Part shown: in pieces, positions 33,692 to 42,514 of the stretch
Layout: every line of letters begins with the position of its first letter
Position numbering within the stretch: position 1 is the stretch's first letter
Assembly: GCF_001238295.1 (NCBI RefSeq)
Contig: NZ_LGXZ01000010.1
Location: forward strand, 62,001 to 126,000
DNA length: 64,000 nt
Source of the DNA: Ruegeria sp. 6PALISEP08
GTDB taxonomy: Bacteria; Pseudomonadota; Alphaproteobacteria; Rhodobacterales; Rhodobacteraceae
Reading direction: 5' to 3'
Program-made: the position numbers and the translations under genes
Notes under the pieces: model-generated
Databases searched by the model: none
What the model was told of the DNA's origin: nothing
What the model saw: only the letters and a program-made list of their open reading frames with translations

Positions 33692-36511
33692 TCATTTGCC
33701 CACCTTCCATGCCAGGTCCTGTGGCCCAGTCCCAACCGGGGACTTGATCGCAGGGAACTCAGGCTGACTTTCCGCATCCGAAGGAGGCGCGGCTTTCTCG
33801 ATCTTGACCTTAAGGTCGAACCACGCGGCCTGGCCCGTGATCGGATCAGAGTTTGCCCATCGCAGGCCGTCGCCTTTGGCGGGCAGAAGCTCGTGTATCA
33901 GGTGGTTGAGAAGAAAGCCTTTTGTGGCCTCGGGTGCATCTTCTTGCAGGGCCCAGGCACCTTTGCGTTTACCGATGGCGTTCCAGGTCCATACGGTGTT
34001 GTCGTTCAGGGCAGCCATTTCCATGACAGGCACCGTGATTTCACCATGTGGCGAGGTCACCTTGGCCCAGTCACCATCTTGCAATCCATGTTCACGCATC
34101 AGTTTTGTCGGCACGTAAAGCGGGTTGCGCCCGTGCAGTTGACGCAGCCATGCGTTCTGGGTGCCCCAGCTGTGATACATCGCCATAGGGCGCTGTGTCA
34201 GGGCGTTCACAGTGAAGCCTTCATTGCCGGTCTGGTCGGTTTCGTACCAGATCGGCATCGGGTCCATAGTTTCTTTGATGCGCGCGCGCAGATGTTCGGG
34301 CGGTTGGCGTTCGCCATGGCCTTCGGCGGCCAGCTGAAACTTACGCATCGGCTCGGAATAGAGTTGGAACAAGTAGGGTTGCGGGCTGTCGTAGATGCCC
34401 ATGCCAACCGCCCAGTCTTGGTAAGCGGTGTTCCACGGTTTGTAGTAATCCGCACCTTCGGGGATATGGGCCACGTAGAAGCCGCCGTTTTCAATATAGC
34501 GGTTCAACTGGTCGGGGTTTACTTCGCCCCGGCCCTTCTTGTCGCCATTCTCGCCCCGGAATCCAGCAAGGGGGCCGATGCCTGGCTTGCGTTCGTGGTT
34601 AACGATGTAATCGGCATAGTCGACCCATTTGGCGCTGCCGTCCTCGTTGGTGAAGCACGGCAGTCCCATTCGGTTCGCCAGATCGATCAGCACGGACTGA
34701 AAACCGCGCACTTCACGATCAGGTTCGATCACTGGCCAGCGGATCGCGTCCGCGGCGGCGTCTGCTTCGCAGATCGGGCGGTCGAGCAGCGAGATGCAAT
34801 CGTGACGTTCCAGATAGGTGGTATCCGGTAGGATCAGGTCGGCATAGGCGACCATTTCCGAGGAATAGGCATCTGAATAGATGATGCGCGGGATCACGTA
34901 ATCGCCGTTCTCATCCTTATCCGTCAGCATCTCCATGACACCCTTGGGGTTCATGGTCGAGTTCCAGGACATGTTGGCCATGTACATGAACAGCGTATCG
35001 ATCTTGTAGGGATCGCCTGCATGGGCGTTAGAGATCACCATATGCATCAGCCCATGGCTGGACATCGGGTTTTCCCAGGTAAACGCCTTGTCGATTCGTG
35101 CGGGGCTGCCGTCTTCTTTCAGCGCAAGATGTTCGGGGCCCTGTACAAAGCCCAGATGCGGGCCGTCCAGCGGTGAATTTGGGGTCACCTTGCAGTGCGG
35201 GGTTGGGTGGGCCTCGACCGGTTTGGGGTAGGGCGGCTTGAAGCGGAAGCCGCCCGGAACCTCGACTGTGCCCAGCAGGATTTGCAGAACGTGCAGCGCG
35301 CGGCAGGTCTGGAAGCCGTTGGCATGGGCCGAGACACCGCGCATCGAATGCATCGCCACGGGGCGGCCGATCATTTTGCTGTGTTTTTCTCCGCGGAAAT
35401 CGGTCCATTCACGGTCCAGCTCGAATGCTTCGTCAAAGGCCACGCGCGCCAGCTCACCCGCGATGGCACGAATGCGCTGGGCGGGGATGCCGCACTGTTC
35501 GGCAATGTTTTCGGGCGCGTATTCGTCGCTCAGGTACCGTTCGGCCATCAGGTGGAAGACCGGGCGGTGGGTGACGCCGTCTTTTTCGTAAGTGGCCGAC
35601 AAGTCCGGGCGAACACCGGGCTTGTCGAAGGCAGTCAATTCACCGGTGGCGCGATCTATGACCAGTGGTTTGCCGTCTTCGTCCCGCAAGAACAAGCCCT
35701 TGGTCGGACCTTCGGAGGCGTCGATCAGAACCGGTGCGTTGGTGTAGCGACTGAGGTAGTCGAGATCGATCTTGCCCGCCTTCATCAGCACGTGGATCAT
35801 CGACAGGATGAACAGCCCATCGGTGCCTGGCGTAATGCCGACCCAGTCATCGGCCACGGCGTTATAGCCCGAGCGGATCGGGTTGACGCCGATCACACGC
35901 GCGCCACGCGCCTTGATCTTGCCGATGCCCATCTTGATCGGGTTGGAGTCGTGGTCTTCGGCCACGCCGAACAGCATGAACAGTTTGGTGTGGTCCCAAT
36001 CGGGCTGGCCGAACTCCCAGAATGCGCCGCCCATCGTATAGATGCCGCCCGCTGCCATATTGACGGAACAAAAGCCGCCATGTGCTGCATAGTTACAGGT
36101 ACCGAAGTTTTGCGCCCAGAAGCTGGTGAAGCTTTGACTTTGATCGCGCCCAGTGAAAAAGGCCAGCTTTTCGGGGTTGTCTTCACGGATCGGCTTCAGC
36201 CAGCTGACAGCGAGCTCCAGTGCTTCGTCCCAGCTGATTTCCTCAAACTTCCCCGAGCCGCGCGGGCCAACGCGTTTCAGCGGCGCGCGCAGGCGTGACG
36301 GAGCGTTGACCTGCATGATCCCGGCGGATCCTTTGGCGCAAAGGACACCTTTGTTGACTGGGTGATCGCGGTTGCCTTCGATATAGGCAACCTTGCCATC
36401 TTTCATATGCACGTTGATGCCACAGCGGCAGGCGCACATATAGCACGTGGTTTTGCGAACCTCGTCCGAGACTTTCGGAGACGTATCAAGGATCGGCTGC
36501 TGATGGGTCAT
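33692..36511 (-). CDS. soeA: Sulfite dehydrogenase molybdopterin subunit SoeA
   Basis: A 939-residue DMSO-reductase-family molybdoenzyme. An N-terminal [4Fe-4S] site has Cys23, Cys26, Cys30 and Cys58, followed by 'GVLCAKGSAG'. Then come the Mo-bis-MGD domains (about 65-760) and the C-terminal dinucleotide-binding barrel (about 790-920). There is no twin-arginine signal, so it is cytoplasmic, as known for SoeA. The length is close to that of known SoeA proteins. As part of tauR-xsc-pta-soeABC it would oxidise the sulfite released by Xsc to sulfate and feed electrons to quinone. A related oxidoreductase with another substrate is possible but less likely. Confidence 0.87.
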   Translation of the reverse strand: MTHQQPILDTSPKVSDEVRKTTCYMCACRCGINVHMKDGKVAYIEGNRDHPVNKGVLCAKGSAGIMQVNAPSRLRAPLKRVGPRGSGKFEEISWDEALELAVSWLKPIREDNPEKLAFFTGRDQSQSFTSFWAQNFGTCNYAAHGGFCSVNMAAGGIYTMGGAFWEFGQPDWDHTKLFMLFGVAEDHDSNPIKMGIGKIKARGARVIGVNPIRSGYNAVADDWVGITPGTDGLFILSMIHVLMKAGKIDLDYLSRYTNAPVLIDASEGPTKGLFLRDEDGKPLVIDRATGELTAFDKPGVRPDLSATYEKDGVTHRPVFHLMAERYLSDEYAPENIAEQCGIPAQRIRAIAGELARVAFDEAFELDREWTDFRGEKHSKMIGRPVAMHSMRGVSAHANGFQTCRALHVLQILLGTVEVPGGFRFKPPYPKPVEAHPTPHCKVTPNSPLDGPHLGFVQGPEHLALKEDGSPARIDKAFTWENPMSSHGLMHMVISNAHAGDPYKIDTLFMYMANMSWNSTMNPKGVMEMLTDKDENGDYVIPRIIYSDAYSSEMVAYADLILPDTTYLERHDCISLLDRPICEADAAADAIRWPVIEPDREVRGFQSVLIDLANRMGLPCFTNEDGSAKWVDYADYIVNHERKPGIGPLAGFRGENGDKKGRGEVNPDQLNRYIENGGFYVAHIPEGADYYKPWNTAYQDWAVGMGIYDSPQPYLFQLYSEPMRKFQLAAEGHGERQPPEHLRARIKETMDPMPIWYETDQTGNEGFTVNALTQRPMAMYHSWGTQNAWLRQLHGRNPLYVPTKLMREHGLQDGDWAKVTSPHGEITVPVMEMAALNDNTVWTWNAIGKRKGAWALQEDAPEATKGFLLNHLIHELLPAKGDGLRWANSDPITGQAAWFDLKVKIEKAAPPSDAESQPEFPAIKSPVGTGPQDLAWKVGK

Positions 36512-36601
36512 TGGCGGGTCCTGTCGGTTGTTTCGGGAGGAATGTGTCAGTTTCTTCCCGATATGAGAACACTGTTCCGAAAAACGGTGTGAATAAGTGA
36601 A

Positions 36602-37609
36602 TTACGTACTGTCGGCTTGCAGTGCAGTCACGGCGATCATTTGGGTTACATCTTCGGCGCTGCAGCCGCGCGACAGGTCATTGGCCGGTTGTGCCAGCCC
36701 TTGAAGCACCGGGCCAATTGCGGAGTATCCGCCCAGCCTCTGGGTGATCTTGTAGCCGATGTTGCCCGCATCAAGATTTGGGAAGATCATCACGTTGGCC
36801 TGACCGGCAACGGATGATCCGGGGGATTTGCGATCACCGACCGAGGGAACAAAAGCCGCGTCAAACTGCAGTTCTCCGTCGACTGACAGATCAGGTGCGG
36901 TCTGGCGCAAAGATTCCGTGGCCTCGATCACCTTGTCCACGTCCGGGTGCTTGGCGCTGCCTTTGGTCGAAAAGCTCAGCATCGCGATCTTGGGGTCGAT
37001 CTGCAGAAGACTTTTGGCCGAGGCGGCCGAGGCGATGGCGATTTTGCTCAGCTCAGAGGCAGTCGGATTGATGACCAGACCGCAGTCTGAATACAGCATC
37101 GCCCGTGCGCCGGACTGCGCGTTCTCAGGCGGGTACATCAGGAAAAAGGACGACACCATCCCGGCATCCGGGGCCATTCCGATGACCTGAATGGCCGCGC
37201 GAACAATATCGCCGGTTGTATGCACCGCGCCGCCAACCGTTCCGGTGGCGCGTCCGCTGCGCACCAGCATGGCGGCATAGACCGGTGCCGTTTCAACGGC
37301 CGCGCGGGCCGTGGCCTGATCAACACCCTTGTGTTGACGCAACTCAAAGAATGTCTGGGCAAACTCCTCGGTCAGTTCCGAGGTCACGGGGTCATGCACC
37401 GCAGCGCCCTGTGAAGGAGCAGCACCGTGATCCTTCAGGGCAGCTTCGACTTCGGCTTGCGGTCCGACCAGAATAACATCGGCCAGATCGGCCTGATGGG
37501 CGGCCAGCGCCCCCGCAACAACGCGGGGATCACTGCCTTCGCATAGTGAAATCACAGGGCGGGTGGCCGGAGCATTCTGCCGCAACAGCTCAATAGGTGT
37601 CAGGGTCAT
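36602..37609 (-). CDS. pta: Phosphate acetyltransferase
   Basis: A 335-residue single-domain phosphotransacetylase. Family segments are 'GGAVHTTGDIVRAAIQVIGM', 'SDCGLVINPTASELSKIAIASA' and 'ANVMIFPNLDAGNIGYKITQRLGG'. It converts the acetyl phosphate made by Xsc to acetyl-CoA. The short form, without the DRTGG regulatory domain, is the one usually paired with xsc. It starts 22 bases after the xsc stop. Acetate-kinase coupling is not seen here, so the sulfonate role is favoured. Confidence 0.94.
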   Translation of the reverse strand: MTLTPIELLRQNAPATRPVISLCEGSDPRVVAGALAAHQADLADVILVGPQAEVEAALKDHGAAPSQGAAVHDPVTSELTEEFAQTFFELRQHKGVDQATARAAVETAPVYAAMLVRSGRATGTVGGAVHTTGDIVRAAIQVIGMAPDAGMVSSFFLMYPPENAQSGARAMLYSDCGLVINPTASELSKIAIASAASAKSLLQIDPKIAMLSFSTKGSAKHPDVDKVIEATESLRQTAPDLSVDGELQFDAAFVPSVGDRKSPGSSVAGQANVMIFPNLDAGNIGYKITQRLGGYSAIGPVLQGLAQPANDLSRGCSAEDVTQMIAVTALQADST

Positions 37610-37631
37610 TCGCTCCGGCCTCGTCCTGTAA

Positions 37632-39407
37632 TTATACGGCTTGCTCGCGCATATCGTCAGCCGAAACGCCTGCGACTGCGACGGGCTTCTTCATCGCATC
37701 ACGGCGGAAGGGTTCACCCAGTTCCTGGTTGATCAGGGCCTCGATCAGGGTGGTGATGCCGTTCTTCTGATCTTCGATCGCCTGGTTCAGGGCTGCGGTC
37801 AGCTCGTCCTGCGTGCTGGCAACAACACCTTTCAGACCGCAGGCTTGTGCGATACCGGCATAAGACACCTGGGTGTCCAGCTCGGTGCCGACGAAGTTAT
37901 CGTCGAACCACAGGGTCGAGTTCCGCTTTTCAGCACCCCACTGGTAGTTGCGGAAGACGATCTGGGTCACGGCAGGCCATTCCGAGCGGCCGATCGCGGT
38001 CAGTTCGTTCACTGCGATACCAAAGGCACCGTCACCGGCAAAGCCGACAACCGGAACTTCGGGCTGGCCGATTTTTGCACCTACGATGGCAGGCAGACCG
38101 TAACCACAGGGGCCGAAAAGGCCGGGGGCCAGGTATTTGCGGCCCTCTTCAAAGGCCGGATAGGCGTTGCCGATGGCGCAGTTGTTGCCGATATCGGATG
38201 AGATGATCGCCTCTTTCGGTAGCGCCGCCTGAATGGCACGCCATGCCATGCGCGGGCTCATCCAGTCGGGCTTGGCATCGCGGGCGCGCTGGTTCCAGCT
38301 GGTGCCCGGATCGTCATCCTCGTGGGTCATCGAGGTCAGTTCCTGAGCCCAGGCGGATTTCTTCTGCGCGATACGGTCTTTACGCTCCTGACGGCCTTCG
38401 TCACCTGCGGTGCCGCTCAGCTGGTTCAGGATGCCGTTGGCCACCTTGGCCGCGTCGCCAACGATGCCGACGCTGACTGTCTTGGTCAGGCCGATACGGT
38501 CGGGGTTGATGTCGACCTGAATGATTTTCGCATCCGCTGGCCAGTAGTTGATGCCGTAACCCGGCAGGGTCGAGAACGGGTTCAGACGGGTGCCGAGGCA
38601 CAGGACCACGTCAGCTTCGCTGATCAGCTCCATCCCGGCTTTCGAACCGTTATAGCCCAGGGGACCTGCAAACAGCGGGTGCGAGCCGGGGAAGGCGTCG
38701 TTGTGCTGGTAGCCAACGCAGACCGGTGCGTCCAGACGCTCGGCCAGCGCCTTGGAGGCGTCGATGCCGCCTTCGGACAGAACCACACCGGCACCGTTCA
38801 GGATGACCGGGTTCTTGGCGTTCGACAGCAATTCAGCGGCTTGGGTAACGGCGGCCTCGCCGCCCGAGGGGCGCTCGAATTCAACGATGGCGGGCAGGTC
38901 GACGTCGATCACCTGAGTCCACATATCGCGCGGGATGTTCAGCTGAGCCGGGGCGCTGGCGCGTTTGGCCTGCATGATCACGCGGTTCAGAACCTCGCAG
39001 ACGCGGGACGGGTCGCGGACTTCTTCCTGATAGGCAACCATGTCTTCGAACAGCTTCATCTGCTCGACTTCCTGGAAACCACCCTGACCGATGGTCTTGT
39101 TGGCCGCCTGCGGTGTCACCAACAGCAACGGTGTATGGTTCCAGTAGGCGGTTTTGACAGCGGTCACGAAGTTGGTGATACCAGGGCCGTTCTGCGCGAT
39201 CATCATCGACATCTTGCCGGTGGCGCGGGTGTAGCCATCGGCCATCATGCCGGCGCTGCCTTCATGGGCGCAGTCCCAGAACATGATTCCAGCTTTCGGG
39301 AAGAGGTCCGAGATCGGCATCATCGCCGAGCCAATGATACCGAACGCATGTTCGATCCCGTGCATCTGCAGAACCTTAACAAAGGCTTCTTCGGTCGTCA
39401 TCTTCAT
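37632..39407 (-). CDS. xsc: Sulfoacetaldehyde acetyltransferase
   Basis: A 591-residue thiamine-diphosphate enzyme that converts sulfoacetaldehyde and phosphate to sulfite and acetyl phosphate, the key step of taurine and isethionate carbon use. It opens with 'TTEEAFVKVLQMHGIEHAFGIIGSAMMPISDLFP'. The ThDP-binding region has 'VGFAGDGAFGIAVNELTAI'. ATG 39407 with GGAGAG seven bases upstream is chosen; the apparent longer start would use TTG. Pta follows at once and TauR lies upstream. No genes that make sulfoacetaldehyde (tpa, toa, tauXY) are in the window. Confidence 0.96.
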   Translation of the reverse strand: MKMTTEEAFVKVLQMHGIEHAFGIIGSAMMPISDLFPKAGIMFWDCAHEGSAGMMADGYTRATGKMSMMIAQNGPGITNFVTAVKTAYWNHTPLLLVTPQAANKTIGQGGFQEVEQMKLFEDMVAYQEEVRDPSRVCEVLNRVIMQAKRASAPAQLNIPRDMWTQVIDVDLPAIVEFERPSGGEAAVTQAAELLSNAKNPVILNGAGVVLSEGGIDASKALAERLDAPVCVGYQHNDAFPGSHPLFAGPLGYNGSKAGMELISEADVVLCLGTRLNPFSTLPGYGINYWPADAKIIQVDINPDRIGLTKTVSVGIVGDAAKVANGILNQLSGTAGDEGRQERKDRIAQKKSAWAQELTSMTHEDDDPGTSWNQRARDAKPDWMSPRMAWRAIQAALPKEAIISSDIGNNCAIGNAYPAFEEGRKYLAPGLFGPCGYGLPAIVGAKIGQPEVPVVGFAGDGAFGIAVNELTAIGRSEWPAVTQIVFRNYQWGAEKRNSTLWFDDNFVGTELDTQVSYAGIAQACGLKGVVASTQDELTAALNQAIEDQKNGITTLIEALINQELGEPFRRDAMKKPVAVAGVSADDMREQAV

Positions 39408-39491
39408 GTGAGTGCTCTCCAAACAAGTGGGTGAAACCGGGCAAAGTGCCCGGGGTTTTGATACGGTTTTGGCGTATGGGTGCGCTTGGCG

Positions 39492-39524
39492 TTAGGGCCA
39501 AAACGAAACCCGAATTAGGTCCAG
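39492..39524 (-). promoter_or_regulatory. Candidate TauR operator upstream of xsc
   Basis: On the minus strand CTGGACCTAA (39515-39524) exactly matches the TauR repeat CTGGACYTAA reported, as I recall, for Rhodobacter capsulatus. A second, weaker copy, TTGGCCCTAA (39492-39501), lies 23 bases further along. They sit 85-117 bases upstream of the xsc ATG, as expected for an activator. Confidence 0.7.
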
Positions 39525-39531
39525 ATATCGC

Positions 39532-40992
39532 CTAGGCGGTCCGAATGGCGTCCGCAATCAGATTCACACCTGGTGCAATGCGGTCGGTCGAGATTGAGGA
39601 GTAGCCGAGGCGGTAAAAGTTCCGGGGTCTGTCTGGTCCAGAGAAAAACGGTGCGCCCGGTTCAATATGAACACCCTGATTCTGCAGCCTCAACGCCAGT
39701 TGGGTCGTGTCGACATGTTCCGGCGCCGACATCCACATTGACGAACCACCAATCACGCCGCGCCCGGCCACGGTCAGGCCGCTTTCTTCGATGGCTGAGT
39801 TCATTGCAGCGCGCCGCTCTTGCAAAGCCTTCGACATGCGCCGGATCTGCGCGTCGTAGTGGCCCAATGACAAAAAGTATGCGGCCGTGCGCTGAATGTG
39901 CCCAGGTGGGTGGCGCAGAACCAATGAACGAAGCGCACGTGCCTCGCGGATAAAGGGCTCGGAGCCGACCATGTATCCAAGCCGCAATCCGGGGAACAGC
40001 GACTTGGAAAAACTGCCGACGTAGATCACGCGCCCATCCCGATCCATGGATTTGAGCGCCGGTGAAGGCGCACCCCGAAAAGCCATTTCAAATTCGTAGT
40101 CATCCTCGACAACCATCGCGTCCAGTTCGCGTGCTCGATCCAGCAATTTGTTCCGGCGTTCGATCGACATCGTTGCGGTCGTCGGGCTTTGATGGCTGGG
40201 CGTTGTAAAGATGACGTCAGCGCTGTCGGGGATCGTTTCGGGTGGAAGTCCGTTTTGATCGACGCTCAGGGGCGTCACCGCGCAGTCCCAATGGTTCAGC
40301 AAGCTCCGTAGCGCGTAATAACAGGGGTCTTCTATCACTGCGGAACGATTGTGGGTCAGCAAGATGCGCGATGCCAGCCAGAGTGCGTTCTGCGCGCCCA
40401 GCGTGATCAGAATTTCTTCGGGGCGGGCGGCAATGCCGCGTCTGGGTAGGGTGTGGCGGGCGATGAACTCGACCAGAAGTGGGTCATCCTGATCCACGTA
40501 ATCACCTGTCAGCGAATCGAAGTCCTTGTGTCCCAAAGCTCGCACAGCGCACAAGCGCCAGTTGGCGTGATCAAACAAAGTCCGGTCTGCCTGACCGTAG
40601 ATGAACGGATAGCGGTATTCGCGCCAGTCGCTGGGTTTCGGCAGAACGTAGCTGTCCAGAAAGCGACGCGCTAGCGCCTTGTCCCAGTCTACGGATTCTG
40701 TGCCGCGCTGGACGGGCGAGTATTTGGGCGGGACGGGCGCATTATGCGAAACGTAGTATCCAGATCGTCCCTTGGCAGTCAGGTAATCATTTGCCAGCAA
40801 TTCGGTATAGGCCAACGTCACCGTGATCCGGCTGACACCCAGATGTGCGGCCAGTTTGCGCGACGAAGGCAGCTTTTCCCCAACGTGAAAGCGACCAGAC
40901 AGGATGCCTTCGGCGATCATCTGCTGGATCTGAGCCTGAAGCGTGCCTTGACCGTTGAGTTCAAGAAAGAATGTATCGACTGATATCCCCAT
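39532..40992 (-). CDS. tauR: TauR-type MocR/GntR transcriptional regulator
   Basis: A 486-residue MocR-family regulator. The N-terminal GntR winged helix (about 15-80) contains 'LPSSRKLAAHLGVSRITVTLAYTELLANDYL'. The C-terminal aminotransferase-like domain (about 110-480) has the PLP lysine in 'YVGSFSKSLFPGLRLGYMV'. TauR activates taurine genes in Rhodobacter capsulatus. Its position just upstream of xsc, on the same strand, fits. Direct repeats matching the TauR site lie upstream of both this gene and xsc. It is divergent from the ArsR-permease pair. Confidence 0.9.
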   Translation of the reverse strand: MGISVDTFFLELNGQGTLQAQIQQMIAEGILSGRFHVGEKLPSSRKLAAHLGVSRITVTLAYTELLANDYLTAKGRSGYYVSHNAPVPPKYSPVQRGTESVDWDKALARRFLDSYVLPKPSDWREYRYPFIYGQADRTLFDHANWRLCAVRALGHKDFDSLTGDYVDQDDPLLVEFIARHTLPRRGIAARPEEILITLGAQNALWLASRILLTHNRSAVIEDPCYYALRSLLNHWDCAVTPLSVDQNGLPPETIPDSADVIFTTPSHQSPTTATMSIERRNKLLDRARELDAMVVEDDYEFEMAFRGAPSPALKSMDRDGRVIYVGSFSKSLFPGLRLGYMVGSEPFIREARALRSLVLRHPPGHIQRTAAYFLSLGHYDAQIRRMSKALQERRAAMNSAIEESGLTVAGRGVIGGSSMWMSAPEHVDTTQLALRLQNQGVHIEPGAPFFSGPDRPRNFYRLGYSSISTDRIAPGVNLIADAIRTA

Positions 40993-41005
40993 GCCTGCTT
41001 ATAGG

Positions 41006-41037
41006 GTGGACTTAAGGTGGGGGCAATCTGGACTTAC
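41006..41037 (-). promoter_or_regulatory. Candidate TauR operator upstream of tauR
   Basis: Two direct repeats resemble CTGGACYTAA on the plus strand: GTGGACTTAA (41006-41015) and CTGGACTTAC (41028-41037). Each has nine of ten matches and they start 22 bases apart, about two helical turns. They begin 14 bases upstream of the tauR start codon, which fits autoregulation. Confidence 0.65.
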
Positions 41038-41093
41038 ATTGCGGTCACGAAATTTCACCTGGTGGGTTGACCCGGAAATCGGTTTAGCCTAAA

Positions 41094-41111
41094 TAACTAT
41101 AAATCTAGTTT
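41094..41111 (+). promoter_or_regulatory. Candidate ArsR-type operator
   Basis: An AT-rich imperfect palindrome, AACTA-N6-TAGTT (41095-41099 and 41106-41110), lies 15 bases before the ArsR-family ATG. The size and place suit autorepression by the encoded regulator. Confidence 0.45.
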
Positions 41112-41125
41112 AATGGAGGCGACTC

Positions 41126-41434
41126 ATGTGGGAAGCTGCTGCTGCCGGATTTTCTGCCATGGGATCTGAAGCCCGGCTGAAAGTCCTCAAGACCCTGGTA
41201 CGGGCTGGCGACGCCGGTTTGACCGTTGGCGAGATTCAAAACCGGACGGGTATCGCCCCGTCGACCTTGGCGCATCACCTGCGGTTTCTTGCGGCCGGTG
41301 GTGTTGTTGAGCAGGAAAAGATCGGGCGCACCACGATCAACCGGGCCTGTTACAACGAATTGAGAAACCTGGCGCAGTTCATTCTCAGCGAATGTTGCGC
41401 CGACGCGGTTGGAGAGGCTGCGAACGATGGTTGA
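41126..41434 (+). CDS. ArsR-family winged-helix repressor
   Basis: A 102-residue ArsR/SmtB-type regulator. The DNA-binding part is 'TVGEIQNRTGIAPSTLAHHLRFLAAGGVVEQE'. Cys85 ('INRACYNE') and the C-terminal Cys pair in 'ILSECCADA' could bind a thiophilic metal or metalloid. It overlaps the permease gene by eight bases, so the two are coupled. The inducer, whether arsenical or another soft metal, is not defined by sequence. Confidence 0.88.
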   Translation: MWEAAAAGFSAMGSEARLKVLKTLVRAGDAGLTVGEIQNRTGIAPSTLAHHLRFLAAGGVVEQEKIGRTTINRACYNELRNLAQFILSECCADAVGEAANDG

Positions 41435-42458
41435 ATTAACACAAAATCCCAAGGTGACCGCCAAGGGCGTGCTGGAGCTGATCAAGACGCCTTGGGCGTT
41501 GATCGTTGCAATTCTTGCGGCTGTAGCAATCCTGGACCCCGGTAACTTGCGTGAGGTGGTGACTTTCGCAGTCAAGGCCTTGGCGCATACCGGGCAATAC
41601 ATCCTGTTTGCCGTGCTGCTGCTGTCATACCTCAAGGCGACCGGAGCAGAAGTGATGGTGGCCCGCGCCTTTGAGGGGCGCGAGACCCGGATGATCTTTC
41701 TGGCCGCACTATTCGGTGGTCTCGCACCGTTCTGTTCTTGCGAGGTCATTCCCTTTATCGCAGGCCTTCTGGCGCTTGGCGCACCGTTGTCGGCGGTCAT
41801 GGCTTTCTGGCTCAGCTCGCCCTTGATCGACCCGCCGACACTCTTGATTACCGCCGGTGCGCTGGGATGGCCCTTTGCCATCGGTAAAGCTGTGGCAGCG
41901 GTTGCTCTTGGCCTGTTTGGCGGGTTCATGGTGCGACTGTTGATGCGCCAAGGAGCGTTTGCCCAACCTCTGCGCGAATACAAACCTGCCGGATGCTGCG
42001 GCTGTGGTCCGAAAATGGATGACAAGCCGGTCTGGAAATTCTGGCAAGAACCCGAGCGACGCGTTCGGTTCCGTTCAGAGTTCGTACACAACGGATTGTT
42101 CCTGCTGAAATGGCTGGCTCTGGCGTATGTGCTTGAAGCCTTGTTGGTCAACTATGTGCCTGCCGACCTGATCGCTGGCGTGGTTGGTGGAGATGGTGTG
42201 CTGCCCATCGTTGTTGCCGCCTTGGTGGGAATGCCGGCTTATCTGAACTCCTACGTGGCACCGCCGCTGCTGGCGGGATTGATGGAGCAGGGAATGACGG
42301 CAGGCGCCGCCATGTCGTTCATGGTTGCTGGTGCCGTCAGTTCCATCCCGGCGATGGCCGCCGTCTGGTCGCTGGTCAAACCCCGCGTGTTTGCCACTTA
42401 CCTTGGCCTCGGTGTGGGTGGTGCTATTATCGCAGGCATCATCTTTCAGATGGTATGA
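41427..42458 (+). CDS. Permease of the ArsP/UPF0718 family
   Basis: A 343-residue membrane permease with two inverted halves. The first half has 'GLAPFCSCEVIPFIAGLLALGAPL', the cysteine motif typical of ArsP-like organoarsenical and related metal(loid) exporters. The second half has 'ALVGMPAYLNSYVAPPLLAG'. A cytoplasmic loop contains a CCGCG cluster near residue 192 that could capture a thiophilic ion. ATG 41427 with GGAGAGG upstream is preferred over TTG 41409. Cotranscribed with the ArsR gene and ended by a strong hairpin. Confidence 0.87.
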   Translation: MVELTQNPKVTAKGVLELIKTPWALIVAILAAVAILDPGNLREVVTFAVKALAHTGQYILFAVLLLSYLKATGAEVMVARAFEGRETRMIFLAALFGGLAPFCSCEVIPFIAGLLALGAPLSAVMAFWLSSPLIDPPTLLITAGALGWPFAIGKAVAAVALGLFGGFMVRLLMRQGAFAQPLREYKPAGCCGCGPKMDDKPVWKFWQEPERRVRFRSEFVHNGLFLLKWLALAYVLEALLVNYVPADLIAGVVGGDGVLPIVVAALVGMPAYLNSYVAPPLLAGLMEQGMTAGAAMSFMVAGAVSSIPAMAAVWSLVKPRVFATYLGLGVGGAIIAGIIFQMV

Positions 42459-42463
42459 ACGAA

Positions 42464-42498
42464 AAAGCCGCCCGGTGTCAGCACCGGGCGGCTTTGTT
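42464..42498. terminator. Bidirectional rho-independent terminator
   Basis: A 14-bp perfect stem, AAAGCCGCCCGGTG (42464-42477) with CACCGGGCGGCTTT (42482-42495), and a four-base loop. It lies between convergent genes and has A and T runs on both sides. Confidence 0.92.
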
Positions 42499-42514
42499 AA
42501 ATGGGTTCAACCAA

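Noticed and set aside
33674-34831. 385-codon plus-strand frame, with similar long frames at 35195-36298 and 38322-39434
   Set aside because: These lie opposite soeA and xsc, have shadow-like composition and no motifs. Codon-position bias explains the lack of stops.
31962-36511. Interpretation of the molybdoenzyme genes as DMSO reductase dmsABC
   Set aside because: The subunits are DMSO-reductase family, but the catalytic subunit lacks a twin-arginine signal and the operon follows xsc-pta, which fits SoeABC sulfite dehydrogenase.
42459-42514. Possible small RNA gene in the gap after the permease
   Set aside because: The strong stem is a bidirectional terminator between convergent genes, which is a sufficient explanation.
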